From contig NZ_LGUI01000009.1 in assembly GCF_002891295.1 (NCBI RefSeq), positions 434,001-498,000 on the forward strand: a stretch of DNA of 64,000 nucleotides. Reading direction: 5' to 3'. The stretch is from Streptomyces eurocidicus (GTDB lineage Bacteria > Actinomycetota > Actinomycetes > Streptomycetales > Streptomycetaceae). Made by a program: the position numbers and the translations under genes. Under the pieces are notes generated by a model, which was not told the origin of the DNA, ran no database searches, and worked only from the letters and a program-made list of their open reading frames with translations. Below are positions 37,507 through 46,344 of this stretch, piece after piece. Numbering within the stretch: position 1 is the first letter of the stretch; each line of letters opens with the position of its first letter.

Positions 37507-38511
37507 TCACCCGTTCGCAGCGCCGGATTCCGGACTCCCGGCCAGTTCGGCCGCCTCCGCGCGCAGGTCGCGGCGGAGCTCCTTGGGGAGCGAGAAGGTG
37601 ATGGACTCCTTGGCCGCCGTGACGGTCTCGACGTCGTCGTACCCGCGCTGGGCCAGCCAGTCCAGGACGCCCTCGACGAGGATCTCCGGCACCGAGGCGC
37701 CCGAGGTCACGCCGACCGTGCCGACGCCCTCCAGCCACGCCTCGTCGATCTCCTCGGCGTAGTCCACCAGGTGGGCATCCTTGGCGCCGGCGCCCAGGGC
37801 GACCTCGACCAGCCGGACGGAGTTGGAGGAGTTCTTCGACCCGACGACGATCACCAGATCGGCGTCGGCGCCCATCTGCTTGACCGCGATCTGGCGGTTC
37901 TGCGTGGCGTAGCAGATGTCGTCCGACGGCGGGGAGAGCAGGTTGGGGAACTTCTGCTGCAGCGCGCCGACGGTCTCCATCGTCTCGTCCACCGAGAGGG
38001 TGGTCTGGGAGAGCCAGACGACCTTGGACTCGTCGCGGACGGTCACGTTCGCCACATCCTCGGGGCCGTCGACCAGGGTGATGTGGTCGGGCGCCTCGCC
38101 GCTCGTGCCGATGACCTCCTCGTGGCCCTCGTGACCGATGAGGAGGATGTCGTAGTCCTCCTTGGCGAAGCGGACGGCTTCCTTGTGCACCTTGGTCACC
38201 AGCGGGCAGGTCGCGTCGATCGTGGCGAGCTTGCCGCGCTCGGCCTCCTCGTGGACCACGGGGGCGACGCCGTGCGCGGAGAAGATGACGATGTTGCCCT
38301 CGGGCACCTCCTCCGTCTCCTCGACGAAGATGGCGCCCTTCTTCTCCAGGGTCTTGACCACGTACTTGTTGTGCACGATCTCATGGCGCACATAGACGGG
38401 CGCCCCGTACTGCTCCAGGGCCTTCTCGACGGCGATCACGGCACGGTCCACACCCGCGCAGTAGCCACGGGGGGCGGCGAGGAGAACCTTGCGGGAGGTC
38501 GTTGCAGTCAT
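37507..38511 (-). CDS. ispH: 4-hydroxy-3-methylbut-2-enyl diphosphate reductase
   Basis: 334 residues. Last enzyme of the MEP isoprenoid pathway, reducing HMBPP to IPP and DMAPP with a 4Fe-4S cluster. The three cluster cysteines are visible in APRGYCAGVDRAV (Cys18), DATCPLV and DDICYATQNRQ; the FSAHGV and KNSSNSVRLVEV segments are also standard. ATG at 38511 is chosen because TACGAT ends seven bases upstream; another ATG nine bases earlier overlaps that box. The long open extension beyond 38511 is antisense to the APC permease and not coding. Confidence 0.96.
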   Translation of the reverse strand: MTATTSRKVLLAAPRGYCAGVDRAVIAVEKALEQYGAPVYVRHEIVHNKYVVKTLEKKGAIFVEETEEVPEGNIVIFSAHGVAPVVHEEAERGKLATIDATCPLVTKVHKEAVRFAKEDYDILLIGHEGHEEVIGTSGEAPDHITLVDGPEDVANVTVRDESKVVWLSQTTLSVDETMETVGALQQKFPNLLSPPSDDICYATQNRQIAVKQMGADADLVIVVGSKNSSNSVRLVEVALGAGAKDAHLVDYAEEIDEAWLEGVGTVGVTSGASVPEILVEGVLDWLAQRGYDDVETVTAAKESITFSLPKELRRDLRAEAAELAGSPESGAANG

Positions 38512-38518
38512 GCCGTCC

Positions 38519-38524
38519 ATCGTA
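38519..38524 (-). promoter_or_regulatory. -10 box TACGAT for leaderless ispH
   Basis: TACGAT on the minus strand ends seven bases before the ispH ATG at 38511; no ribosome-binding site is visible. Confidence 0.5.
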
Positions 38525-38652
38525 CGGGCCCGGGCCCCGCTCATTCCGCTTGACCGGCGTCCCGGCCGGAGCTGGGGCACGATGGCAAAAAGGGCCGGAA
38601 CGGCCGGAACGGGCCGGACCGTACGCACCGGCGAGGGGCAGAGGGGCATTCC

Positions 38653-40014
38653 ATGGCACAGCCCGCCGGTGAGGTCGGCAGCACCCGGCTCCACCGCACG
38701 CTCACCTTCCGGGACCTGGTCGTCTACGGCCTCCTCTTCATCGCCCCCATGGCTCCGGTCGGCATCTTCGGCACCCTCGACGCGAAGTCGCACGGCGCGG
38801 TCGCCCTCGTCTACGTGGTGGCCACCGTCGCGATGGCCTTCACCGCCTTCTCCTACGCGCAGATGGTCCGGGTGGCCCCGCAGGCCGGTTCCGTCTACAC
38901 CTACGCACGGGTGGGGCTCGGCGAGGGCCCCGGGTTCATCGCCGGCTGGATGGCGATGCTCGACTACCTCCTGATCCCGGCCGTCGCGTACCTCTTCTCC
39001 GGGATCGCCATGAACGCGCTGGTCCCCGAGGTCTCCCGGTGGGTGTGGACGGCCATCGCGGTGGTCGTCACGACCGGGCTGAACCTCTGGGGGGTGCGGG
39101 CGGCGGCGCTCGTGGGCTTCCTGGTGCTGGCCCTGGAGATCGTGGTGCTGCTGGTCTTCCTGGCCTCGGCCGTCTTCGCCCTGGCCGAGAAGGGCACCCG
39201 GCGCGGCTGGCTGTCGCCCCTGACCGGCGAGGGCGGTCTCACCACGGGGGCGGTCTTCACCGCGGTGTCGGTGGCGGTGCTGTCGTACCTGGGCTTCGAC
39301 GCGATCGCCGCCTTCGCGGAGGAGTCGGCGGGCGGCTCGGCCCGGGTGGCCCGGGCCGTGCTGACGTGCCTGGCCGTGGCGGGCGTGCTGTTCGTCGCCC
39401 AGACGTATCTGGCGGCGCTGCTCGCCCCCATGTCCCCCGCCGAGCTGGCGGCGGACCCGGCCGGTCAGGGCTCGGCCTTCTACGACACGGTGGACGCGGC
39501 GACGGGTGCCTGGCTGCACGACCTGGTGGCCGCCAGCAAGGCGATCGGCGCCGCGTTCGCCGCGCTGGCCGGGCAGGCGGCGGCGGGCTGGCTGCTCTTC
39601 GCGATGGCCCGCGACCGCCGGCTGCCGGGCCTGCTGGCCAAGGTCGACCGCGGCTCCGGCGTACCCCGCCCGGCGCTGCTGGGCGCGGCGGCGGTGACGC
39701 TGGTCGCGGCGGTCTGGGCGGCCCGCCGCGACGACGGCCTGGACCGGCTGGTCTCGGTCGTGGACGTGGGCGCGCTGATCGCCTTCGCGCTGCTGCACCT
39801 GTCGGTGATCGGCTGGTTCGCGGTACGCCGGCGGGGCGGGCCGACGCGTCCGGTACGGCATGTGGTGGTGCCGCTGCTGGGCCTGGCCGTGGTGATCGCG
39901 GTCGTGGTGAGGGCGGCGACGACGGCGCAGGTGGTGGGCGGGGTGTGGCTGGTGGTGGGGTTGGGGGTACTGATCGCCCAGCGGGTCCGCGGGCGGCCGG
40001 TGGGCGCGGGGTGA
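38653..40014 (+). CDS. APC-family permease
   Basis: 453-residue membrane transporter with about twelve spans. The N-terminus RTLTFRDLVVYGLLFIAPMAPVG is the first-helix pattern of the APC superfamily; YLGFDAIAAFAEE marks span six. Likely an amino acid or amine importer; substrate unknown. ATG with a purine-rich GAGGGGCAGAGGGG region upstream. It is divergent from ispH (141 bases). It is not closely similar to the APC permease at 23365-25026. Confidence 0.9.
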   Translation: MAQPAGEVGSTRLHRTLTFRDLVVYGLLFIAPMAPVGIFGTLDAKSHGAVALVYVVATVAMAFTAFSYAQMVRVAPQAGSVYTYARVGLGEGPGFIAGWMAMLDYLLIPAVAYLFSGIAMNALVPEVSRWVWTAIAVVVTTGLNLWGVRAAALVGFLVLALEIVVLLVFLASAVFALAEKGTRRGWLSPLTGEGGLTTGAVFTAVSVAVLSYLGFDAIAAFAEESAGGSARVARAVLTCLAVAGVLFVAQTYLAALLAPMSPAELAADPAGQGSAFYDTVDAATGAWLHDLVAASKAIGAAFAALAGQAAAGWLLFAMARDRRLPGLLAKVDRGSGVPRPALLGAAAVTLVAAVWAARRDDGLDRLVSVVDVGALIAFALLHLSVIGWFAVRRRGGPTRPVRHVVVPLLGLAVVIAVVVRAATTAQVVGGVWLVVGLGVLIAQRVRGRPVGAG

Positions 40015-40274
40015 GGTCCCGCGGCCCGGCCGCCGCGCGCCGCCCGCACGAGCCACGACGGTCACGGTGCGAGCGACTCGCCGTCTCAGGACGCCCACCG
40101 GACGTGAGGGCCCACCGCCTCAGGGCGCCCACCGGGCATGAGGGCCCACCCGCTCAAGGCGCCCACCGGGCACGAGGCCCCACGGTATGAGGCCCCCGGC
40201 GTAAGGGAACACCGGGCGTGAGGCGCCCACCGGCCCAGAGGACCACCGGCCCGGGGACCGACCCACCGACGTGA

Positions 40275-40349
40275 GGGGCCGGGCCGCGCAGGGGTGTCGC
40301 GGGGCGTAAAGCGAAGCAGCCCCGCGACACCCCGGAGCGGCCCGGCCCC
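40275..40349. terminator. Long hairpin, probable terminator
   Basis: Perfect 15-bp inner stem (GGGGTGTCGCGGGGC at 40291-40305, complement at 40319-40333) and an outer 13-bp stem of GGGGCCGGGCCGC type. It may terminate the APC permease transcript 260 bases upstream or insulate xseA. Confidence 0.6.
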
Positions 40350-40380
40350 GCCCCACGACGCACCCGGCCCGGCCCCGCTC

Positions 40381-40470
40381 CACGGCACACCCGGACCGGC
40401 CCGACCCCACGGCACACCCGGACCGGCCCGACCCCACGGCACACCCGGACCGGCACACCCGGACCGGCGC
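40381..40470. repeat. 27-base tandem repeat, about three units
   Basis: Units beginning CACGGCACACCCGGACCGGC start at 40381, 40408 and 40435, followed by truncated ACACCCGGACCGGC copies to about 40470. Confidence 0.75.
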
Positions 40471-40533
40471 ACCCCGGCAACACCCCCGGACGACCGGGCG
40501 ACGCACGACCCCGACCGCCCGCCGCGAGGCGAC

Positions 40534-40539
40534 TACGCT
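40534..40539 (+). promoter_or_regulatory. -10 box TACGCT for leaderless xseA
   Basis: TACGCT ends six bases before the xseA ATG at 40546; no ribosome-binding site. Confidence 0.55.
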
Positions 40540-40545
40540 CGCGCC

Positions 40546-41811
40546 ATGGCTCTGAACACGTCCCCCGACACCCCGATCCCCGTCGGCCAGGTGTCCCGGC
40601 TGATCGGCGGCTGGATCGACCGCCTGGGCGCCGTATGGGTCGAGGGGCAGATCACCCAGCTGTCCCGGCGGCCCGGGGCAGGGGTGGTGTTCCTGACGCT
40701 GCGCGACCCGTCGCAGGACGTCTCGCTGTCCGTGACCTGTTACCGCGCGGTCTTCGACCAGGTCGCCGACATCGTCTCGGAGGGCGCGCGCGTCGTCGTG
40801 CACGCCAAGCCGGAGTGGTACGCGCCGCGCGGCCAGCTGTCCCTGCGGGCGACCGAGATCCGGCCGGTCGGGGTCGGTGAGCTGCTGGCACGGCTGGAGC
40901 AGCTGAAGCGGTCGCTGACGGCGGAGGGCCTGTTCGCCGCCGACCGCAAGCGGCCGCTGCCGTTCCTGCCGCAGCTGATCGGGCTGGTCTGCGGCCGCGC
41001 CTCCGCCGCCGAGCGGGACGTCCTGGAGAACGCCCGGCACCGCTGGCCGGCCGTCCGCTTCGAGGTGCGCAACGTCCCCGTGCAGGGTGTGCACGCCGTC
41101 CCGGCCGTCATCGAGGCGGTCACGGAACTGGACGGCACCCCCGAGGTCGACGTGATCATCGTGGCGCGGGGCGGCGGCAGCGTGGAGGACCTGCTGCCGT
41201 TCTCGGACGAACGGCTCGTACGGGCGGTGGCCGGTTGCCGTACGCCGGTGGTGTCGGCGATCGGGCACGAGCCGGACACCCCGCTGCTGGACCTGGTCGC
41301 CGACCTGCGGGCCTCCACGCCCACCGACGCCGCGAAGCGCGTGGTGCCGGACGTCGGCGAGGAGCTGCTCCGGGTGCGGCAGCTGCGCGACCGCGCGCTG
41401 CGCTGCGTCACCGGGTTCCTGGACCGCGAGGAGCGCGGGCTCGCGGCGGTCCGGGCCCGGCCGTGCGTCGAGCGGCCGCAGCGGATGGTGGACGAGCGGG
41501 AGGCGCAGGTCACGGCGCTGGCCGAGCGGGCCCGGCGCACGCTCGGCCATCTCCTGGACCGGGCGGAGTCCGAGCTGTCGCACACCCACGCGCGGGTGGT
41601 CGCGCTGTCCCCGGCGGCGACGCTGCGCCGCGGCTACGCCGTGCTCCAGCACGCGGACGGCTCGGTGGTACGGGCGGCGGCCGAGGTGAGCGCCGACGAG
41701 GAGCTGCGGGCGCGGGTCGCGGAGGGCGGGTTCGCGGTACGGGTCACGGGGGCGCCGCCGACCGCGCCGCCGGCCGCCGACGGGCCCGCCGCTGTCACCC
41801 CGCCCGCATAG
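40546..41811 (+). CDS. xseA: Exodeoxyribonuclease VII large subunit
   Basis: 421 residues. Catalytic subunit of the single-strand-specific nuclease. N-terminal OB-fold (about 10-110, VGQVSRLIGGWIDRLGAVWVEGQI) followed by the nuclease core with LPQLIGLVCGRASAAERDV, VDVIIVARGGGSVEDLLPF and ISAIGHEPDTPLLDLVADLRASTP-type segments. The coiled-coil C-terminus binds small subunits. The ATG at 40546 is set by homology and by the -10 spacing; the open extension to 40294 lies in repeats. xseB follows after 10 bases. Confidence 0.96.
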   Translation: MALNTSPDTPIPVGQVSRLIGGWIDRLGAVWVEGQITQLSRRPGAGVVFLTLRDPSQDVSLSVTCYRAVFDQVADIVSEGARVVVHAKPEWYAPRGQLSLRATEIRPVGVGELLARLEQLKRSLTAEGLFAADRKRPLPFLPQLIGLVCGRASAAERDVLENARHRWPAVRFEVRNVPVQGVHAVPAVIEAVTELDGTPEVDVIIVARGGGSVEDLLPFSDERLVRAVAGCRTPVVSAIGHEPDTPLLDLVADLRASTPTDAAKRVVPDVGEELLRVRQLRDRALRCVTGFLDREERGLAAVRARPCVERPQRMVDEREAQVTALAERARRTLGHLLDRAESELSHTHARVVALSPAATLRRGYAVLQHADGSVVRAAAEVSADEELRARVAEGGFAVRVTGAPPTAPPAADGPAAVTPPA

Positions 41812-41814
41812 GCT
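41809..41814 (+). promoter_or_regulatory. -10 box TAGGCT for leaderless xseB, overlapping the xseA stop
   Basis: TAGGCT ends seven bases before the xseB ATG; its first three bases are the xseA stop codon. xseB may thus have its own leaderless transcript besides read-through from xseA. Confidence 0.5.
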
Positions 41815-41821
41815 GGACGGC

Positions 41822-42073
41822 ATGGCGAAGACGGGTGCGACAGCCGAGGACGACGGCTCCGGCGAGAGCGTGCTGGGGTACGAGCAGGCGCGGGACGAAC
41901 TGATCGAGGTGGTGCGCCGCCTGGAGGCGGGGGGCACCACGCTGGAGGAGTCCCTGGCGCTGTGGGAGCGCGGGGAGGAGCTGTCCCGGGTGTGCCGGCG
42001 GTGGCTGGAGGGAGCGCGGGCCCGTCTGGACGCGGCGCTGGCGTCCGAGGAGTCGGGGGCGGCGGGGGGCTAG
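41822..42073 (+). CDS. xseB: Exodeoxyribonuclease VII small subunit
   Basis: 83-residue helical subunit. LGYEQARDELIEVVRRLEAG and TLEESLALWERGEELSRVC are the family signature; several copies bind the XseA coiled coil. Standard length. Located directly after xseA on the same strand. No ribosome-binding site, consistent with the -10 box seven bases upstream. Confidence 0.95.
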   Translation: MAKTGATAEDDGSGESVLGYEQARDELIEVVRRLEAGGTTLEESLALWERGEELSRVCRRWLEGARARLDAALASEESGAAGG

Positions 42074-42183
42074 CGCCGCGGCGGGGGCTGGCGCCGCTGC
42101 GCGGGGCTTGTTCCCCTACCCGCCCCTTCCCGTAACCGGGGGCTCCGCCCCCGGGCCCCCTTTTTCCGCGCTGACGCGCGGTG

Positions 42184-42220
42184 TCCTCAAGCGCCGGACG
42201 GGCTGAAATCAGCCCGTCTG
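42184..42220. repeat. Dispersed palindromic repeat, copy 1
   Basis: TCCTCAAGCGCCGGACGGGC followed by TGAAATCAGCCCGTCTG forms a stem. The first 24 bases are identical to 48222-48245. Such elements are scattered between Streptomyces genes and may act as terminators. Confidence 0.65.
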
Positions 42221-42340
42221 GGGGCACCTCCCAGCGGTAGCTGGGGGAGATTGAGGACATTCGGGAAGGGGCGGGGCGGGGAAAAAGCCCGCCGCAGGCG
42301 CACACCCCCACCCGTGGGCCACCCCACACCCCCACTTTCG

Positions 42341-42368
42341 TTGAACTTTCACCTATCTCACGTACAGT
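42341..42368 (+). promoter_or_regulatory. Promoter of the nitroreductase gene: TTGAAC-N16-TACAGT
   Basis: The -35 hexamer TTGAAC (42341-42346) and -10 TACAGT (42363-42368) are 16 bases apart in an A+T-richer stretch 47 bases before the ATG. Confidence 0.6.
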
Positions 42369-42414
42369 GGACGACATCAGCACAACCCTGCACGTACTAG
42401 AAGGTGTTTTTTTC

Positions 42415-43005
42415 ATGACTCTCGCCCTCGACCCCACCGCCCAGGACCTCCTCTTCCGCGAGGCCCGCACCGCCAACACCTTCTCCGCCGAACCGGTGAC
42501 CGACGAGCAGATGCAGGCCGTCTACGACCTGGTCAAGTACGCCCCGACCGCCTTCAACCAGTCGCCGCTGCGCGTCGTCCTCGTCCGTTCCGAGGAGGCC
42601 CGTGAGCGCCTGGTGGGGCACATGGCCGAGGGCAACCAGGCCAAGACCCGCACCGCGCCGCTGGTCGCGATCCTCGCCACGGACAACGAGTTCCACGAGG
42701 AGCTGCCGACCCTGTTCCCGCACTTCCCGCAGGCCAAGGACGTGTTCTTCGCCGAGCGTCCGGTCCGTGAGCAGTCGGCCCAGCTCAACGGCGCGCTCCA
42801 GGCCGCGTACTTCATCCTGGGCCTCCGCGCCGCCGGCCTGGCCGCGGGCCCGATGACCGGCCTCGACTTCGCGGGCGTCCAGAAGGAGTTCCTGGACGAC
42901 GACCACACCCCGCTGATGGTCGTGAACATCGGCAAGCCGGGCGAGAACGCCTGGTACCCCCGCTCGCCGCGGCTCTCCTACGAGCAGGTCGTCACCACCG
43001 TCTGA
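42415..43005 (+). CDS. RutE/malonic semialdehyde reductase-type nitroreductase
   Basis: 196-residue flavin-dependent oxidoreductase. FREARTANTFSAEPV and YDLVKYAPTAFNQSPLRVV are FMN-binding features; GLDFAGVQKEFL and NIGKPGENAWYPRSPRL are typical of the RutE/HadB subgroup, which reduces malonic semialdehyde or nitro compounds. Substrate uncertain. ATG with AAGGTG upstream. A bidirectional hairpin follows. Confidence 0.9.
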   Translation: MTLALDPTAQDLLFREARTANTFSAEPVTDEQMQAVYDLVKYAPTAFNQSPLRVVLVRSEEARERLVGHMAEGNQAKTRTAPLVAILATDNEFHEELPTLFPHFPQAKDVFFAERPVREQSAQLNGALQAAYFILGLRAAGLAAGPMTGLDFAGVQKEFLDDDHTPLMVVNIGKPGENAWYPRSPRLSYEQVVTTV

Positions 43006-43033
43006 GCGGACCCGCACCCGCACCCGCACGGCG

Positions 43034-43075
43034 AACGGCCCGCCCACCCCGGTACCCCGGGGCGGGCGGGCCGTT
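43034..43075. terminator. Bidirectional terminator between convergent genes
   Basis: Perfect 12-bp arms AACGGCCCGCCC (43034-43045) and GGGCGGGCCGTT (43064-43075), with an inner CCCCGG/CCGGGG pairing. It lies between the nitroreductase and DUF4245 stops. Confidence 0.8.
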
Positions 43076-43105
43076 CCGCTCAGCCTGCGGACGCGCGCCC
43101 GCGGG

Positions 43106-43684
43106 TCAGGACTTGCCCGCGCCCTCCGGCAGGTCCTTCTTCTCCGCCTTGAGCGCCGCCGCCATCTCCGCGAGCCGCCCGAACGGGGCCGTTCCCGTGA
43201 CCACCGTGGTCACTCCGCGCTCCTCGCGCACCAGGGCGTTGTACTTCTCGCCCGCGTAGCGGCGCCAGCTGGTGTCGCCCACCTTCTGCGTGCTGTCCGT
43301 CCGCTCCGCCCGCCGGCTCACCTCGTCGATGAACTCGGCCGCCGGACCGTCGCTCTGCTCGACCGCCACGTACTCCTTCTGCGGGTCGAGGAAGCCCAGG
43401 TGCCAGGTCGAGCCGTCCTTGCCGCCCGCCCGGTACGAGACCGAGGTCGCGCGCCAGCCCTCGGCCAGCCCCTCGGGCGCCGCCACCGCGTACGGCGCGG
43501 CGCGCCGGGCCGTGTCGAGCTCCACGCGGTAGCCGACCGTCTTCACCGGGTCGTTGCTCTCGTCGTGCGGAAGGAACGCGTAGCTCACAAATGCCACGGG
43601 GATCACCACCGCGAGCGAGAGCACCATGTTCCGTACGGTCTGCGCCTTGCCACTCCTAGCTGCCACCCCACCATGGTCCCCCAT
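43106..43684 (-). CDS. DUF4245 membrane-anchored protein
   Basis: 192 residues: short N-terminus, one membrane span (about 20-39, NMVLSLAVVIPVAFVSYAF), then an extracytoplasmic domain with GWRATSVSYR and STWHLGFLDPQKEYVAVEQS, typical of DUF4245. Function unknown; widely conserved in actinobacteria next to glpX. The start at ATG 43684 (MGDHGGVAARSGKAQ) is the best homology fit; an in-frame GTG six codons later is possible. Divergent from glpX. Confidence 0.85.
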   Translation of the reverse strand: MGDHGGVAARSGKAQTVRNMVLSLAVVIPVAFVSYAFLPHDESNDPVKTVGYRVELDTARRAAPYAVAAPEGLAEGWRATSVSYRAGGKDGSTWHLGFLDPQKEYVAVEQSDGPAAEFIDEVSRRAERTDSTQKVGDTSWRRYAGEKYNALVREERGVTTVVTGTAPFGRLAEMAAALKAEKKDLPEGAGKS

Positions 43685-43883
43685 GGCCCGTCCGATCTTG
43701 ACGCCGGAGGGGGGTGCGCCGCGCACGGGCCTCCCGGACGCCGCGCACCTTGACGATGCTCATGCGTGGGGCGCCCTGCTCACTCTCGCAGTAAGCAGAT
43801 AAAGTCATCAGCACCCTCACCCTCTGCCCCGTCAAGGGGACGAGGGGCCCCACGGCCGTCGCCGTACAGAAAGGTGCGCTCCG

Positions 43884-44915
43884 ATGACCGATCATCACCT
43901 GCCGTCCCCGCTGGAAGTCAGCCCCGAGGCCCCCGACCGGAACCTCGCCCTGGAGCTCGTCCGGGTCACCGAGGCCGGCGCCATGGCGTCGGGCCGCTGG
44001 GTCGGTCGCGGCGACAAGAACGGCGCGGACGGCGCCGCGGTCAAGGCCATGCGCGCCCTCATCGGCACCGTCTCGATGAACGGTGTCGTCGTCATCGGCG
44101 AGGGCGAGAAGGACAACGCCCCGATGCTCTACAACGGCGAGCGCGTGGGCGACGGCACCGGCCCCGAGTGCGACGTGGCCGTGGACCCGGTGGACGGCAC
44201 CACCCTCACCGCCAAGGGCATGGCCAACGCGGTCTCCGTGATGGCCGTCGCCGACCGCGGCTCCATGTTCGACCCGTCCGCGGTCTTCTATATGGACAAG
44301 CTGGTCACCGGCCCCGAGGCCGCCGACTACGTCGACATCAACGCCCCGGTGGCCGTCAACATCCGGCGCGTCGCGAAGGCCAAGCACTCCTCCCCCGAGG
44401 ACGTCACGGTCGTCGTCCTGGACCGTCCCCGCCACGACGGGATCGTCAAGGAGATCCGCGAGGCCGGCGCCCGCATCAAGTTCATCTCCGACGGTGACGT
44501 GGCCGGCGCGATCATGGCCGTGCGCGAGGGCACGGGCATCGACCTGCTGCTCGGCGTCGGCGGTACGCCCGAGGGCATCATCGCGGCCTGCGCGATCAAG
44601 TGCCTCGGCGGCACCATCCAGGCGAAGCTGTGGCCCAAGGACGACGAGGAGCGCGAGCGCGCCCTGGCGGCCGGGCACGACCTCGACAAGGTCCTGCACA
44701 CCGACGACCTCGTCCGCGGTGACAACGTCTTCTTCGTCGCCACCGGCATCACCGACGGCGAGCTGCTGCGCGGGGTGCGCTACCGCGCGGAGACCGCGAC
44801 CACGCAGTCGCTCGTCATGCGGTCCAAGTCGGGCACGATCCGGCAGATCGACTCCACGCACCGGCTGTCGAAGCTGCGCGCCTACAGCACCGTGGACTTC
44901 GAGCGACCCAGCTGA
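43884..44915 (+). CDS. glpX: Class II fructose-1,6-bisphosphatase
   Basis: 343 residues. GEGEKDNAPMLYNGE and VAVDPVDGTTLTAKG are the metal/phosphate-binding motifs of the lithium-sensitive phosphatase fold; ISDGDVAGAIMAV and LLLGVGGTPEGIIAACAIK are GlpX-specific. It hydrolyses fructose 1,6-bisphosphate in gluconeogenesis and is usually the only FBPase in actinobacteria. ATG at 43884 with an AAAGGTG site upstream. Confidence 0.96.
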   Translation: MTDHHLPSPLEVSPEAPDRNLALELVRVTEAGAMASGRWVGRGDKNGADGAAVKAMRALIGTVSMNGVVVIGEGEKDNAPMLYNGERVGDGTGPECDVAVDPVDGTTLTAKGMANAVSVMAVADRGSMFDPSAVFYMDKLVTGPEAADYVDINAPVAVNIRRVAKAKHSSPEDVTVVVLDRPRHDGIVKEIREAGARIKFISDGDVAGAIMAVREGTGIDLLLGVGGTPEGIIAACAIKCLGGTIQAKLWPKDDEERERALAAGHDLDKVLHTDDLVRGDNVFFVATGITDGELLRGVRYRAETATTQSLVMRSKSGTIRQIDSTHRLSKLRAYSTVDFERPS

Positions 44916-45057
44916 CGGCCCCGGCGGCGCCCGCCGGCCGGCCCCGGCCGACGTCGGTCACCGGACGGGCCGGGACCAGCCGGCCCCGGCCCGTACCGTC
45001 CGTGTGCCGCCGGTTCGCGGCGGCTCGGTGGCGCCCCGGGCCGGGCCGGGCGCGCGC

Positions 45058-45414
45058 TCAGCCCGCCGCGGCGATGCGCGTCGTGCGCGCCAGCTCGGCC
45101 TCGCGGCGCCGCCGGCGGGCGAGCACCACCCGGCGCTCGGCCGCGGTGAGGCCGCCCCACACCCCGTAGGGCTCCGGCTGGAGCAGGGCGTGCTCCCGGC
45201 ATTCGACCATCACGGGGCAGCGGGCGCAGACCCGCTTGGCCGCCTCCTCGCGGGACAGCCGCGCGGCCGTCGGTTCCTTGGATGGTGCGAAGAAGAGCCC
45301 GGCTTCATCCCGGCGGCACACCGCCTCCGAATGCCAGGGGCCGGCCTGATCCCTGGCGGAAATCCGCTGGGACGGTACGGCGGCTTCCTGCAGGGGCTGA
45401 TGCGGTAGCAGCAC
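45058..45414 (-). CDS. WhiB-family iron-sulphur transcriptional regulator
   Basis: 118 residues from the GTG at 45414. Four cluster cysteines in standard spacing (about C33, C63, C66, C72: AVCRRDEA, RVCARCPVMVEC), the GVWGG turn (84-88) and a basic C-terminal tail (RRVVLARRRRRE) for DNA contact. WhiB proteins bind 4Fe-4S and control development or redox responses with a sigma factor. The start is set by AGGAG six bases upstream of GTG 45414; the frame stays open to 45456. By gene order it is likely the counterpart of S. coelicolor wblI (from memory). Confidence 0.9.
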   Translation of the reverse strand: MLLPHQPLQEAAVPSQRISARDQAGPWHSEAVCRRDEAGLFFAPSKEPTAARLSREEAAKRVCARCPVMVECREHALLQPEPYGVWGGLTAAERRVVLARRRRREAELARTTRIAAAG

Positions 45415-45606
45415 GGTCCACTCCTGACGACGGCTTTGCTGGGCCGATTGAGTCACCTTTGCCCGCCTCCACTGCGCACGGCCATTCGCACCGGCAGCCG
45501 TACGAGAGACGATGCACCAAGCTTTACCCGCTGTGCGCGTGCTTATTCACACCGTTGCCATGAGCGGAACGCCGTCAGCCGCCACCGGCCCCCCGTCCGG
45601 CCGCGA

Positions 45607-46344
45607 TCAGCCCGCCGCGCGGAGGTTCTTGAGCCGCTTTCCCCGCCGGGGTTTGGCCTCCACACCGCCGAAGAGCGCGAAGCCGGTGACGGAGACGACC
45701 GGGGCGTCGGGGTCCGGCGCCTCCTGGGTCCGGACGTCGAAGCCGCCGAAGATCCCGCCGCCCGTGGTGCGCAGCGTGACGTTCTCCGGCACCTTGATGT
45801 CGACGCCGCCGAACACCGCGACGGCGTTGACGACGTTCTCCCGGCGCTCGAAGACCGCCTCCGTCAGATCGATCTCCACCCCGCCGAACAAGGCGAAGGC
45901 GTTGGTGCGGCGCGGCACCCGCCAGCGGCCCTTGCGGGCGGCGCCGCCGAACACGGCCACCAGGTTCTCCGTGCTCTCCGGGCCTTCCGGGCCCGCGCCG
46001 TACGGGCGCGGGTGGGCCGGGGCGCTCCCGCGGGCGGCGCCGCCCGGGCGGGGCAGGTCGCCGACCAGCGGCTCCAGCTCCCCCAGCGTCCGGGCCGCGT
46101 AGACGGCGCCGATCCGCTCGCCGTGCTCCTCCGCGGTGAGGCGGCCCTCGGCCAGGGCCTCGCGCAGGATGTCCGCGGTCCGGTCGCGGTCGGCGTCGGA
46201 GGCTCGGAGCCCGGACGGCGCGGCACCGGCGGCGGGGCCCGGGGCGGGGGTGTGCGGGGGTGCGTCCACCGGTGCCGGCACCGGCCCGGGCGTGCTCTCC
46301 GGCCCGGCCGCCCGGGGCCGCTTCTCGAACGATGGCTTGTCCAC
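45607..46344 (-). CDS. DUF1707 protein with LiaF-like C-terminal domain
   Basis: 245 residues. A proline-rich N-terminal tail (about 1-45) is followed by the DUF1707 segment (LRASDADRDRTADILREAL, about 46-98) and then a beta-rich repeat region with four FGG units (VAVFGGAARKG, ALFGGVEIDL, AVFGGVDIKV, GIFGGFDV), resembling the LiaF C-terminal fold. No membrane span. DUF1707 proteins are abundant in actinobacteria; the function is unknown. The gene lies between the WhiB gene and the class I fumarase gene and is divergent from the latter. Confidence 0.85.
   Translation of the reverse strand: MDKPSFEKRPRAAGPESTPGPVPAPVDAPPHTPAPGPAAGAAPSGLRASDADRDRTADILREALAEGRLTAEEHGERIGAVYAARTLGELEPLVGDLPRPGGAARGSAPAHPRPYGAGPEGPESTENLVAVFGGAARKGRWRVPRRTNAFALFGGVEIDLTEAVFERRENVVNAVAVFGGVDIKVPENVTLRTTGGGIFGGFDVRTQEAPDPDAPVVSVTGFALFGGVEAKPRRGKRLKNLRAAG

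Larger units (their letters stand above)
40015..40545. other. Intergenic region with repeats and a strong hairpin
   Basis: 531 bases without genes: degenerate GCCCACCGGGC-type repeats (about 40085-40260), a long hairpin (40275-40349), a 27-base tandem repeat (40381-40470) and the xseA promoter. Confidence 0.7.
42074..42414. other. Intergenic region with dispersed palindromic repeat
   Basis: 341 bases. It carries a hairpin-rich intergenic element (42140-42260) shared with 48200-48300 and, at its right end, the promoter of the nitroreductase gene. Confidence 0.7.
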
